DNA from: Siphonodentalium dalli
Taxonomy: Eukaryota; Mollusca; Scaphopoda; Gadilida; Siphonodentaliidae
Length of the DNA stretch: 64,000 nucleotides
Reading direction: 5' to 3'
Assembly: GCA_032622095.1 (NCBI GenBank)
Contig: CP136063.1
Span: 31,870,987-31,934,986, forward strand
Made by a program: the position numbers and the translations under genes. The notes beneath the pieces were generated by a model. That model was not told the DNA's origin. It saw nothing but the letters and a program-made list of their open reading frames with translations, and ran no database searches. Each line of letters opens with the position of its first letter. Position 1 is the first letter of the stretch. This document shows, one piece after another, positions 34,301-43,213 of this stretch.

Positions 34301-34531
34301 ATTAATGACATATTGTCTCACGAACTCGCTCCATATCCAGCTTCTATGTTCGAGCCAGATGGCCATCTAAGGGAATCTAAGTCAAAAGCCAACTTGAAGA
34401 ATGCTCTTAGAGTTGATTATACACCTGATCATTCTGCAGAGCGCATGCCGATTGAAGCAACATTTCTGGATGGTTGCGCTATTCTCTGGGTCATCCCCTG
34501 GCGCTGTTCAGGATTATTTAAATCGGTTTAG
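31400..34531 (+). CDS. Academ-like transposase core, copy 1
   Basis: This 1043-aa open frame would cut and join transposon ends in the nucleus. Near the N-terminus are two His/Cys modules: FHRNCIARY (about residue 70), and LYCGQEC followed by YHKDC. Middle motifs include LQVALGVLLRDSK, VTCSYDELRRFK, ADNFD (D431/D434), ADQQLYRV (D585), GGMHLLMSYCGSIGSLM, LTGKKFPQNVRALRML and IETTFMRYGHG (E790). I propose D431 or D434, D585 and E790 as a DDE-like triad. Homology to the palindrome at 16-21 kb continues beyond the stop at 34531 in another frame, so the C-terminus is lost by a frameshift near 34500. Start chosen: first Met after the possible splice acceptor. The same frame occurs, residue for residue, at 43182-46313. 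Confidence 0.85.
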   Translation: MTEECIFKFRYGDRCISTDLCSVNANTSRILTIINASKVYDDHLHAILEDRLLEDENLKVHFHRNCIARYTSKTNLDVVRRDASPAIPPKRSRRSVSGFQFQLHCLYCGQECIVNKDNKNPGRWRPAYMCRSTHTEEGKPYRIELLEKCDARGDVWGQEVRCRIGSALSDLHAVDARYHKDCMTKFVQNRCLTPTESEHTVTAHVDTALQHVINVVASNKKRIWNSVELHNEYKAHSGCVLARSQLITELKRHFCDEILTLSAVGYASVLAFHQNTANVLRLVKEESGDDLEPHITTVAKHVVEECKNITSNRSEYNIHVDRISIVESVSSTLMTFLAAISTKLDRSLPALLIGSIITSIVLNQATDLQVALGVLLRDSKLIVNHMYEYRVTCSYDELRRFKKSAAMAASLDTAKQGINDASNGMIQIIADNFDCDISSPNGKSSTHSLAMIMTQAACDVSIGDRTIPRLKKDDLPNTTIDEQAIDGSQFKITKDPVMNSVPTSTVSGKFSHHFEDVIYKDNCPEYNGYNTNLCRGQSARLKTNIVYLPLIDRPPADSQTMIAAMTKAQTLSRSAGQAFVIFTADQQLYRVALHATWDNPTKFNDVYLRIGGMHLLMSYCGSIGSLMAESGLVEILSVQFGGVLKMLTGKKFPQNVRALRMLAEEVLRPVFCKFEMECMHDLDTTLDRLALQSKTSKLWIDCLLRPVFHMLKYIRAERESDWPLHLDSVSNMIPLFFAAGHIHYARYALYYLRSMESLPENVGQHFVKGEHTMHHNTGICNGIWTDMAIETTFMRYGHGRSGIIGITLKPESIKTWAYSLHTCNGLIKDLESMQNCDANQSHTHHREESTSRIKLDAVDREALRVKLEICIDPLEPSQHPDGLINIDSGKIVSDKTENVDNSRALGLKQMQEFEKSWPDGFHNKISRDVHTMAQSRKHIKIDDGKIFDPEIIYARAMGLHDSSRSVDINDILSHELAPYPASMFEPDGHLRESKSKANLKNALRVDYTPDHSAERMPIEATFLDGCAILWVIPWRCSGLFKSV

Positions 34532-35697
34532 ATTGTACATTCGTAACCACATGAAGACCACAGCTGTCTACCTTGTATTTGATCGATACATTACAGGTAG
34601 CACGAAGGGTTCTACGCGAATCGGACGAGACCAAGGTGCAAGTCGGATGCACACACTGAAGACAACTACCCGACTGCCATCCCAAAAGGTAATTCTTACT
34701 GTTACACATAACAAAGCACAGCTTGTTAATCTTATCTGACAAGACCTTCAGAAACACGCTGACGATTGGAAGGAAACTCAACTCAAATTGGTCATTACAG
34801 GAGAAGATCCAGTGCCTCTGGAAATACACAAAGGTTTGATAGTTCGGCGAATTGACCTCAAGTCAACACACGAAGAAGCCGATACGGTCATCATTAACCA
34901 GGTAGCAAATATTTCAACATCATGTTCACTCATCCTAGCTGACGACACCGACATATTTATAATGCTTCTGCATTTCGTGCACATGGGTGAGATTTCTGGA
35001 CTTGTGCTGATGGCTTCCCCAGCTAAAGGGCGGACTACGATCGACATAAACAAAACTTACCAGACGCATAGCAAAATTATTCCTGATCTGCTAGCGATGC
35101 ACGGATTGACAGGGTGCGACACCGTTGCATCATATTTTGGTATTGGGAAGTGTTCGGCCCTAAACACTCTGCGCAGGGAATAGTCATATAAATATAAATG
35201 ATGTAGTGGACGAAGTCTTGCCTTTCATTTTGACGTGTTATGGTCTCCCAAAGTGTAAGAGCACAACAGAAGCAAGAATAAAAATGTGGTCGTTAAAAGT
35301 TGGACGGTCAATGGCGTGTGCTCCAAAATTGAACTCGTTACCCCCAACCACCGAAGCTTTCATTGAAAATATAAAGCGTGCTCACCTTCAAGTTGCTACT
35401 TGGCGATATGCATCAGACGAATCTCCGCCGGATATGGAGGCAACAAATTTTGGTTGGTCTAAAGATGGCGACGAACTCGTTCCTACCACGGTTGCCGACA
35501 ACATACCAACGGCCCCGGATAGCATACTGAAGCTGATACGGTGTTCGTGCACCAGCAATTCGCCTTGCTCGTCAAAGAGATGTGGGTGCTTTCGTGCTGG
35601 TTTGACGTGCACGTCATTTTGTTCGTGTCAAGGTGCGCTTAACTGTTTTAACGAGTTTACAAAACACTGTGATGTTAACGAGAATCACATTGATTAG
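34500..35697 (+). pseudogene. Academ-like C-terminal nuclease and Cys-rich modules, broken, copy 1
   Basis: Coding continues past the 1043-aa frame in two other frames. Frame 2 runs from PGAVQDYLNRF to TGA at 34737-34739, resumes at once (QDLQKH) and reads to TAG at 35181-35183. It holds THEEADTVIINQ, ADDTDIFIM and LTGCDTVASYFGIGKCSAL, which line up with the acidic and helix-hairpin-helix motifs of XPG/FEN nucleases. Frame 3 (about 35176-35697) has VDEVLPFILTCYG and a Cys cluster (CSC...CGCF...CTSFCSC), a CxC/Cys8-like zinc-binding tail. There are two frameshifts and one stop in all. All three lesions recur in copy 2. Confidence 0.75.
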
Positions 35698-36211
35698 AAA
35701 CATATGCTTCAGATAGAGGATGCAGTATGGTCAATTCGTATCATTTAATAACACGCTTGTTGCTAAAATTCGCGGGACTGACAACGTATTGGTTTCTTTT
35801 GGCCTTGTATTCATTTCTTTGGATTGTATTTGTATTTTTGATAAAACAAATTATTGTAATAATCTATATATTGCAATATTGCACAATTTTCATGTATTTG
35901 GCGGACATTTTTACGGCCATCTTTATAATCAAGCATCGGAAATTTGCAATATAGTTCGACCCACATATTGTATAAGATTCCTATCATAAATTGACATATT
36001 AAACCTCAATTCGAGAAAGTTATTAACCGATTAAATAAGATACCGAAATCCGGTAGCCATCTTGGACGCCATCTTGGATTTCTCAAAATGCTCAAGGGTG
36101 AGATGTCCACATCACCCTAGAAATCATTACAGAGACCCTCCCCATGAATAATCAGCCAAGAAACAAACTATAACAGAGAATTTTGGGTTACCCCCTACTT
36201 CCGCTGGACTA

Positions 36212-36560
36212 GATAACATGGAGTCATTCATGATTTTCTGTGTCCACGCATGTAACTGAGCATTCACGCGTGATACTGATCATTCACGCACGTTACTGAG
36301 CATATTCACGCCCGTTACTGAGCATCCATGCATGCTACTGAGGATTCGTGCATGTTATTGTTCAGTCGGGGTATTTGTTTTTGAAGTGTCTAAATGTATT
36401 CATTCATGATACTGAGCACTCACGCATGTCACTGGGCATTCATGCATGTTACTGATCATCCGCGCATGATACAGAAAATTCACGTATGTTACTGAGCGTT
36501 ATAATTAAAGCTTTAGCATGGATTCATGGATGATGCTGAGCCTTCGTGGTATTCCTAACG
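36212..36560. repeat. Minisatellite remainder right of the transposon
   Basis: Degenerate continuation of the 30.0-30.7 kb minisatellite, with TTACTGAGCATTCACGC-type monomers of 25-30 bp and a partial long monomer. It confirms that the Academ-like element is inserted within the array. Confidence 0.8.
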
Positions 36561-36894
36561 CATGGTGGCAGACACGTTCAGCATTCTGAAATATAGTTGT
36601 CATGCGAGTAGCGACTCATATCGAGCACACCGAATTGCGATCAAAATATTTGACATGCGACCAGTATAAATTGTTGTATTGATTGGCGGTTACCAAGTGC
36701 GAATTTGAAACTACAATCACAATTAATTTGGCGTGGATTTTGTAAACTTTCTGGCGAAAAGTGGAGAGGTCATATTCACACGCATTAATTTTCTGTTAGT
36801 AAGCATGACATGGAATGGTGATTGGTTTGGTCCACCAACCAACAGTGATGGACAACCGTCTATCATTTTTTGAGCTTGACACGACACAGAACCT
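36561..36894. other. Intergenic
   Basis: No gene or strong repeat seen between the minisatellite and the MITE. Confidence 0.5.
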
Positions 36895-37422
36895 TTAAAG
36901 GTGGATTATCTCTTTGTAAACATGTATTATATAGTTACCGGGGTATACAATATTAGATTTGAATCGAAAACTCCTGTCCGGAAATGCTTCTATCGATTAA
37001 TATTCATTTTATTTCGAATATTTTCTGGTAAAAAAAGGTTTGTTTGTTCAGCTAACGAACAACAGTGGTTAATGTTAACAGAGACTAGAAATTGATTGTA
37101 CAATTTTGTCACAAATAAACGTTAATTAAACTCATTATCGCTTATATCTGTGGAACGAATCAATGCAAAGAATCAGTCCTGGACATTTGACTTTCGGTGC
37201 GTAGCCATAGAAACAGCCCAGTGCTCTACATCGCAATATGGTGTCATGCGAATGGTCTGTTCTAAAAATAGAAACATAAACGGTCCCGATTTAATATTCG
37301 AAATAAAATCAATAGTAATTGATAGAAGCTGTTCCGGACAGGGGGTCTTCAGTTAAAATCTATTATTTTATACCCACGCAACTATTCAAAATGGTGTTAT
37401 TTAAAGAGATAATCAACCTTTA
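36895..37422 (-). mobile_element. TTAA MITE, full length, inverted
   Basis: It is bounded by TTAA (36895-36898 and 37419-37422). The plus-strand frame that matches the conserved 86-codon ORF is shortened to 68 codons by a frameshift (37150-37356). Confidence 0.9.
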
Positions 37423-38650
37423 AAAAAGCACATATGTTAAACGTGTTTATGGTTTAATTGCATTTACTCTTTAGCTTTTGGTCAGACGAATAACCGCGGC
37501 TGTACATACACATAACAAAGGTCCCTCGTATCCAAAACCGGGGGATGATTTACAACATTTAACAGTGTAGTCTACGTTTGATGTAGTGTAGCTTTCTTAA
37601 AACGCATGTGTGACTCATACCGGATGGTTGAAGTGCTGAGGTAATCAGCTGTGCTGGCAGCTGTCAGTGGTGGTGGAACTACTCGCACCCTTAAGTCTGA
37701 TATATCCAAACTGTTCTAAATACTTTTAGTTGTTGTAACTCTTCAAAATGCTATATTTTCATTATTTCATAGTAACTCAGTTATCAATGGCCTTATACGT
37801 GTGTATATGGTCATTCTTTCGTTGAATTCTTTGTTATTTTTATGATTTAATTGTATATCGATCAATGATCGCCCATGGGGAGGGTAGAGTGCCAGGTGCA
37901 TTGCACCGCCACAGGCCGTCCAGCGCTGACGAAGCTCGTACGAACCCCGTCATAGTGAGGGTGACCGGAATCGTGTATCTTGGCAAGTTTGTCAGTTGCT
38001 TTCCGGGGGTCGGTGGTTTCTACACGCAGTGGGACGATTTCTCTGTAAAATCAAACCTATATGTGGTCTTTCTTCCACCCGTAAAATTGACAACGTCGTG
38101 TGTGGTCTAACAAACGAAACCAAACCCACGAGGAGGAAATACAAATATATCGCACAAATATAAACAAACTCCAGTGTGCATTTTATAATTGGTCGTCAGA
38201 CTTCAAAATGAGTGGGTACATTATGGTACATATCAGAATGATATGGGCGATTACTTGTGCGTCATGTCATCAAGCGTCCGGCTACGCTGATGCTATGATG
38301 ATTTCACGCACATATTCGTTTCTGCGGGAGATCACCCTTAGTGGAGATAAATGGGCCACTCTCACAAAAAGTGCTGAGGGTACACAGACGGGTACACTTT
38401 AGCTGTGTTCCTGAAAGTCCGGCGACCATCGACAGTTCATTTTAATTTTCACTGGAACATATAAAAGTATGCTCTAACAGAACTCACCACGATACAACAA
38501 CTACAAGTATTTAGAATAGTTTATTTGTGTACCCTTCAGCACTGTTTCAAAACATGCGTAACATTCAGCCCATTTTCAAAACATGTGTACCATTCAACAC
38601 TGTATTTTTGGTGAGAATGACCCCTTCAGCCTTAGTGGATCATAATATGA
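37423..38650. other. Intergenic
   Basis: No supported gene. Open frames at 37865-38110 (81 codons) and 38100-38402 (100 codons) have no recognisable domain. The first lies in a locally GC-richer stretch and could be a fossil exon, but nothing confirms it. CAAAACATGYGTAMCATTCA is repeated near 38555-38600. Confidence 0.5.
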
Positions 38651-38654
38651 GTAG

Positions 38655-38985
38655 TCAGGATGCTCGATTGCCTAAATTATATTGTACACACATCACATTG
38701 ATACGGGCGATCCACGGTGTGGTGCATCTATGTCCAATCAGGCCACCCGGATGATTAAATCTCTTCACGCACACGTCGCATTTGTAAGGGCGATCTCCCA
38801 TGTGGGTTATTTTATGCCTTGTCATTTTTCTCAAATAAGACTGGTGACTCGACTCAGTAAATGATTTCTTGCACACATTACATTGACACGGGCGGTCTCC
38901 CATGTGGACCCTCTTATGTGAAGCCAAATGAATCGACTGAGTAAATGTCTTCTCACTACAACAACACATAGAAACGGTCGATCAC
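38655..38985 (-). pseudogene. ZNF C: C2H2 finger fragment
   Basis: On the minus strand, about four decayed fingers are readable: SEKTFTQSIHLASHKRVH, NVCKKSFTESSHQS..., KCDVCVKRFNHPGGLIGH. One finger carries a small internal insertion (SYLRKMTRHK) and linkers are MGDRP instead of TGDRP. It ends in a frameshifted remnant near 38660. The 5' side dissolves into the 64-bp satellite below. It has no start or leader, and is a relic of the same family as ZNF D. Confidence 0.75.
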
Positions 38986-39545
38986 CAGTGTGAATCATCG
39001 TGTGAGTAGTCATGATTATCGCATACAACACATAGATACGGCCGATCATCAGTGTGAATCATCGTGTGTATAGTCATGATTCTCCCATACATCACATAGA
39101 TACGGCCGACCACCAGTGTGAATCATCGTGTGTGTAGTCATGATTCTCCCATACATCACATAGATACGGCCGACCACCAGTGTGAATCACCGTGTATGTA
39201 GACATGATTCTCGCATACATAACACAGATACGGTCGATCACCAGTGTGAATCATCGTGTGTTTAGTCATGATTCTCACATACATACGGTCGATCACCAGT
39301 GTGAATCATCGTGTGTGTAGTCATGATTCTCCCATACATCACATATATACGGCCGACCACCAGTGTGAATCACCGTGTATGTAGACATGATTCTCGCATA
39401 CATAACATAGATACGGTCGATCACCAGTGTGAATCATCGTGTGTGTAGTCATGATTCTCACATACATACGGTCGATCACCAGTGTGAATCATCGTGTGTG
39501 TAGTCATGATTCTCATTTACATCACATAGATATGGGCGTTCTCCA
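38986..39545 (-). repeat. 64/55-bp minisatellite derived from zinc-finger codons
   Basis: CAGTGTGAATCA recurs at 38986, 39050, 39114, 39178, 39242, 39297, 39361, 39425 and 39480, giving steps of 64, 64, 64, 64, 55, 64, 64 and 55 bp. Read on the minus strand, each unit keeps [13 protein letters not shown]-like codons but has lost the stretch encoding KSF and most of the helix. The period is not a multiple of three, so the array cannot encode fingers in one frame. 39546-39615 is one more ordinary finger remnant. Confidence 0.9.
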
Positions 39546-39689
39546 GTGTGGATCCTCCTATGTGATAAGAGGTCACTCGACGTAGTAAATGATTACTCGC
39601 ACACATTGGACACAAAATTGGGTGGTATCATGGCTTAGTGAATGGATTAACCGTGTTCCCTCTGTACAAATTTACTATTGTTTACCATA

Positions 39690-39935
39690 ATAAAAAACAA
39701 TTGTTAATTTACAACGGTTATTCTAAACTATAATTAATTGGCAACGGTTATTTGGATGGTAAATTTACAACGGTTATTTGGGTGGTTAATTTACAGAGGA
39801 TATTTGTGTGGTAAAAATCATAGTGAAACCACAGTTTTAAAGCAATTAATTTGCAACGATTATAACTATAGTTAATTTACAACGGTCATCTGAAACTATA
39901 GTTAAATTACAACGGTTATCTGAAACTATAACTGC
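39690..39935. repeat. Short tandem repeat, unit about 30 bp
   Basis: Degenerate units contain TTAATTTACAACGGTTAT and CTGAAACTATA. An echo lies at 40285-40330. Confidence 0.8.
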
Positions 39936-40524
39936 AGCAGCCAACGAGTCTGATCCGTGATCTCACCTTCTCAACGAGACGTGATGTGGAGACTCAGATC
40001 ACTTCACTGTAGTAATAATATGTTTATTATATGACCAATTTAACTTAATTATTAGAACCAACCTCTGAAATTGTATTGCGAAAATGATAAGATGAATTAA
40101 AATTTCATGAACGAATCAACAACAACAATTATAAGAAGTGTCTCATTTGAAAATAAATCAGGAGCCTCGTTCTGATTCAGACACGCATGGTATGGAATCG
40201 GATCGCGATACTATCATGATCCGATTAATCAGAAAACATCACCAAACAATGGTGGTATTTGTGAAAATAATGAGTAATATAACAACAACGGTTATCTGAA
40301 ACTATAGTAATTTTTCAACAGTTATTTATTATTACAGTGAATAGTTCTGCATATCGTCGTTGACTGCGACCACCAGTAGCATTTATGACGTAGCCAGGTT
40401 AGGCTCGCGGTATCCGGTCTATTTAATCATCCGGTTTAACTTCCTGTAATAATTATCTTGCTAAGAATCACAGTTCGGTAACTTAGATTATGCATCAACA
40501 AGCGAATTGCATTTATTCAGTATC
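39936..40524. other. Intergenic, 3' flank of ZNF D
   Basis: No gene. 40165-40276 repeats, in direct orientation, the 112-bp block at 30099-30210 (TCGTTCTGATTCAGACACGC). Confidence 0.6.
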
Positions 40525-41501
40525 CTACGCCTTTTCAAATGACTCAAAACGATCTGCCGTGTGGATCCTTCTGTGTGAAGACAGTTCACTCGATCAAGTA
40601 AATGATTTCTCGCACACATCACATTGATACGGGCGATCTCCGGTATGGATCCTCTTATGTGAAGCCATGTAACTGGACCGAGTAAATGATTTTTTGCATA
40701 CATCACATTGATACGGGCGGTCCCCCGCGTGGATCCTCTTATGTTTCACCAAAGTACTCTAGTGAGAGAATGATTTCTCGCACACATCACATTGATACGG
40801 TCGATCTCCCGTGTGGATCGTCTTATGTGAAGCCAAATAACTCGACCGAGTAAATAATTTTTCGCATACATCACATTGATACGGTCGATCCCCTGTGTGG
40901 ATCCTCATATGACTCACCAAGTGACTGGTCCCAGTAAATGATTTCTCGCACACATCACATTGATACGGGCGATCCCCAGTGTGGAATCTATTGTGTATCG
41001 TCAGGTGAGTCGACTGAATAAATGACTTATCGCACACATCACATTGATACGGGCGATCGCCAGTGTGGGTCTTCTTATGTCTCGTCAGGTTACTCGACAA
41101 GGCAAATGATTTCTCGCATATATCACATTTATACGGGCAATCTCCCGTGTGGATCCTCTTATGTTTAGTCAGGTTACCCAATTCAGTGAATGATTTCTCA
41201 CACACATCGCATTGATACGGGCGATGACCCGTGTGTATCCTCTTATGTTTTGCCAGATGACTGGACGCATTAAATGATTTATCGCACACATCACATTGAT
41301 AAGAACGATTCCCCATGTGGATCCTCTTATGTGAAGCCAAATAACTCGACCGAGTAAATAATTTTTCGCATACATCACATTGATACGGTCGATCCCCTGT
41401 GTGGATCCTCATATGACTCACCAAGTGACTGGACCCAGTAAATGATTTCTCGCACACATCACATTGATACGGGCGATCCCCAGTGTGGAATCTCTTGTGT
41501 A
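40525..41501 (-). pseudogene. ZNF D, 3' part of the split gene
   Basis: Minus-strand continuation of the gene that starts at 48632, cut off by the transposon at 41502. It carries the end of the interrupted finger (HKRFH) and about 11 more C2H2 fingers. There are in-frame stops at 40756-40758 (TCG to TAG in KSFSH-S) and near 40594, then a final TAG at 40525. The longest open piece is 40759-41457. The order RSSYLAS, NASSHLAK, ELGNLTK, ALSSNLTR, IQSTHLTI, GxSHLVS repeats the order in the 5' part, so this half arose partly by duplication of a six-finger block. Excluding the transposon and one TSD copy, it joins the 5' part in frame. Confidence 0.88.
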
Positions 41502-42015
41502 TAGTCCAGCGGAAGTAGGGGGTAACCCAAAATTCTCTGTTATAGTTTGTTTCTTGGCTGATTATTCATGGGGAGGGTCTCTGTAATGATTTCTAGGGTG
41601 ATGTGGACATCTCACCCTTGAGCATTTTGAGAAATCCAAGATGGCGTCCAAGATGGCTACCGGATTTCGGTATCTTATTTAATCGGTTAATAACTTTCTC
41701 GAATTGAGGTTTAATATGTCAATTTATGATAGGAATCTTATACAATATGTGGGTCGAACTATATTGCAAATTTCCGATGCTTGATTATAAAGATGGCCGT
41801 AAAAATGTCCGCCAAATACATGAAAATTGTGCAATATTGCAATATATAGATTATTACAATAATTTGTTTTATCAAAAATACAAATACAATCCAAAGAAAT
41901 GAATACAAGGCCAAAAGAAACCAATACGTTGTCAGTCCCGCGAATTTTAGCAACAAGCGTGTTATTAAATGATACGAATTGACCATACTGCATCCTCTAT
42001 CTGAAGCATATGTTT

Positions 42016-43213
42016 CTAATCAATGTGATTCTCGTTAACATCACAGTGTTTTGTAAACTCGTTAAAACAGTTAAGCGCACCTTGACACGAACAAAATGAC
42101 GTGCACGTCAAACCAGCACGAAAGCACCCACATCTCTTTGACGAGCAAGGCGAATTGCTGGTGCACGAACACCGTATCAGCTTCAGTATGCTATCCGGGG
42201 CCGTTGGTATGTTGTCGGCAACCGTGGTAGGAACGAGTTCGTCGCCATCTTTAGACCAACCAAAATTTGTTGCCTCCATATCCGGCGGAGATTCGTCTGA
42301 TGCATATCGCCAAGTAGCAACTTGAAGGTGAGCACGCTTTATATTTTCAATGAAAGCTTCGGTGGTTGGGGGTAACGAGTTCAATTTTGGAGCACACGCC
42401 ATTGACCGTCCAACTTTTAACGACCACATTTTTATTCTTGCTTCTGTTGTGCTCTTACACTTTGGGAGACCATAACACGTCAAAATGAAAGGCAAGACTT
42501 CGTCCACTACATCATTTATATTTATATGACTATTCCCTGCGCAGAGTGTTTAGGGCCGAACACTTCCCAATACCAAAATATGATGCAACGGTGTCGCACC
42601 CTGTCAATCCGTGCATCGCTAGCAGATCAGGAATAATTTTGCTATGCGTCTGGTAAGTTTTGTTTATGTCGATCGTAGTCCGCCCTTTAGCTGGGGAAGC
42701 CATCAGCACAAGTCCAGAAATCTCACCCATGTGCACGAAATGCAGAAGCATTATAAATATGTCGGTGTCGTCAGCTAGGATGAGTGAACATGATGTTGAA
42801 ATATTTGCTACCTGGTTAATGATGACCGTATCGGCTTCTTCGTGTGTTGACTTGAGGTCAATTCGCCGAACTATCAAACCTTTGTGTATTTCCAGAGGCA
42901 CTGGATCTTCTCCTGTAATGACCAATTTGAGTTGAGTTTCCTTCCAATCGTCAGCGTGTTTCTGAAGGTCTTGTCAGATAAGATTAACAAGCTGTGCTTT
43001 GTTATGTGTAACAGTAAGAATTACCTTTTGGGATGGCAGTCGGGTAGTTGTCTTCAGTGTGTGCATCCGACTTGCACCTTGGTCTCGTCCGATTCGCGTA
43101 GAACCCTTCGTGCTACCTGTAATGTATCGATCAAATACAAGGTAGACAGCTGTGGTCTTCATGTGGTTACGAATGTACAATCTAAACCGATTTAAATAAT
43201 CCTGAACAGCGCC
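42016..43213 (-). pseudogene. Academ-like C-terminal nuclease and Cys-rich modules, broken, copy 2
   Basis: Same content and lesions as 34500-35697: XPG/FEN-like motifs in 42530-42925 and the Cys-rich tail in 42016-42507. The upstream piece ends at TGA 42974-42976. Identical damage in two insertions shows that the damage predates the split of the copies. Confidence 0.75.

Larger units (their letters stand above)
30738..36211 (+). mobile_element. Academ-like DNA transposon, copy 1
   Basis: It is 5,474 bp, with inverted termini TAGTCCAGCGG...CCGCTGGACTA and imperfect TIRs of about 150 bp including CCAAGATGGC blocks. It encodes a 1043-aa DDE-type protein followed by broken XPG/FEN-like and Cys-rich modules. 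Copy 2 at 41502-46975 has exactly the same length and, wherever compared, the same sequence. The combination of large transposase, XPG-like nuclease, Cys-rich tail and short TSD is what I recall for the Academ superfamily; the assignment rests on motifs, not on a search. This copy lies in a minisatellite and I cannot see a matching TSD (flanks TTA and GAT). Confidence 0.87.

Noticed and set aside
33893-34366. 157-codon frame antisense to the transposase (and its mirror at 43347-43820)
   Set aside because: It is a shadow of the transposase coding strand; it is conserved only because the two copies are identical.
37865-38402. Two open frames of 81 and 100 codons in a GC-richer patch
   Set aside because: No motif, no homologue recognised, no splice or start context; kept only as a note in the intergenic entry.
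38986-39545. Regularly spaced repeats resembling a CRISPR array
   Set aside because: Repeats and spacers are both derived from zinc-finger codons, units are contiguous and the genome is eukaryotic.
36212-41501. Past inversion of the spacer between the two Academ-like copies
   Set aside because: Copy 2 has a matching GTA TSD and continuous zinc-finger codons on both sides, which an inversion would have separated.
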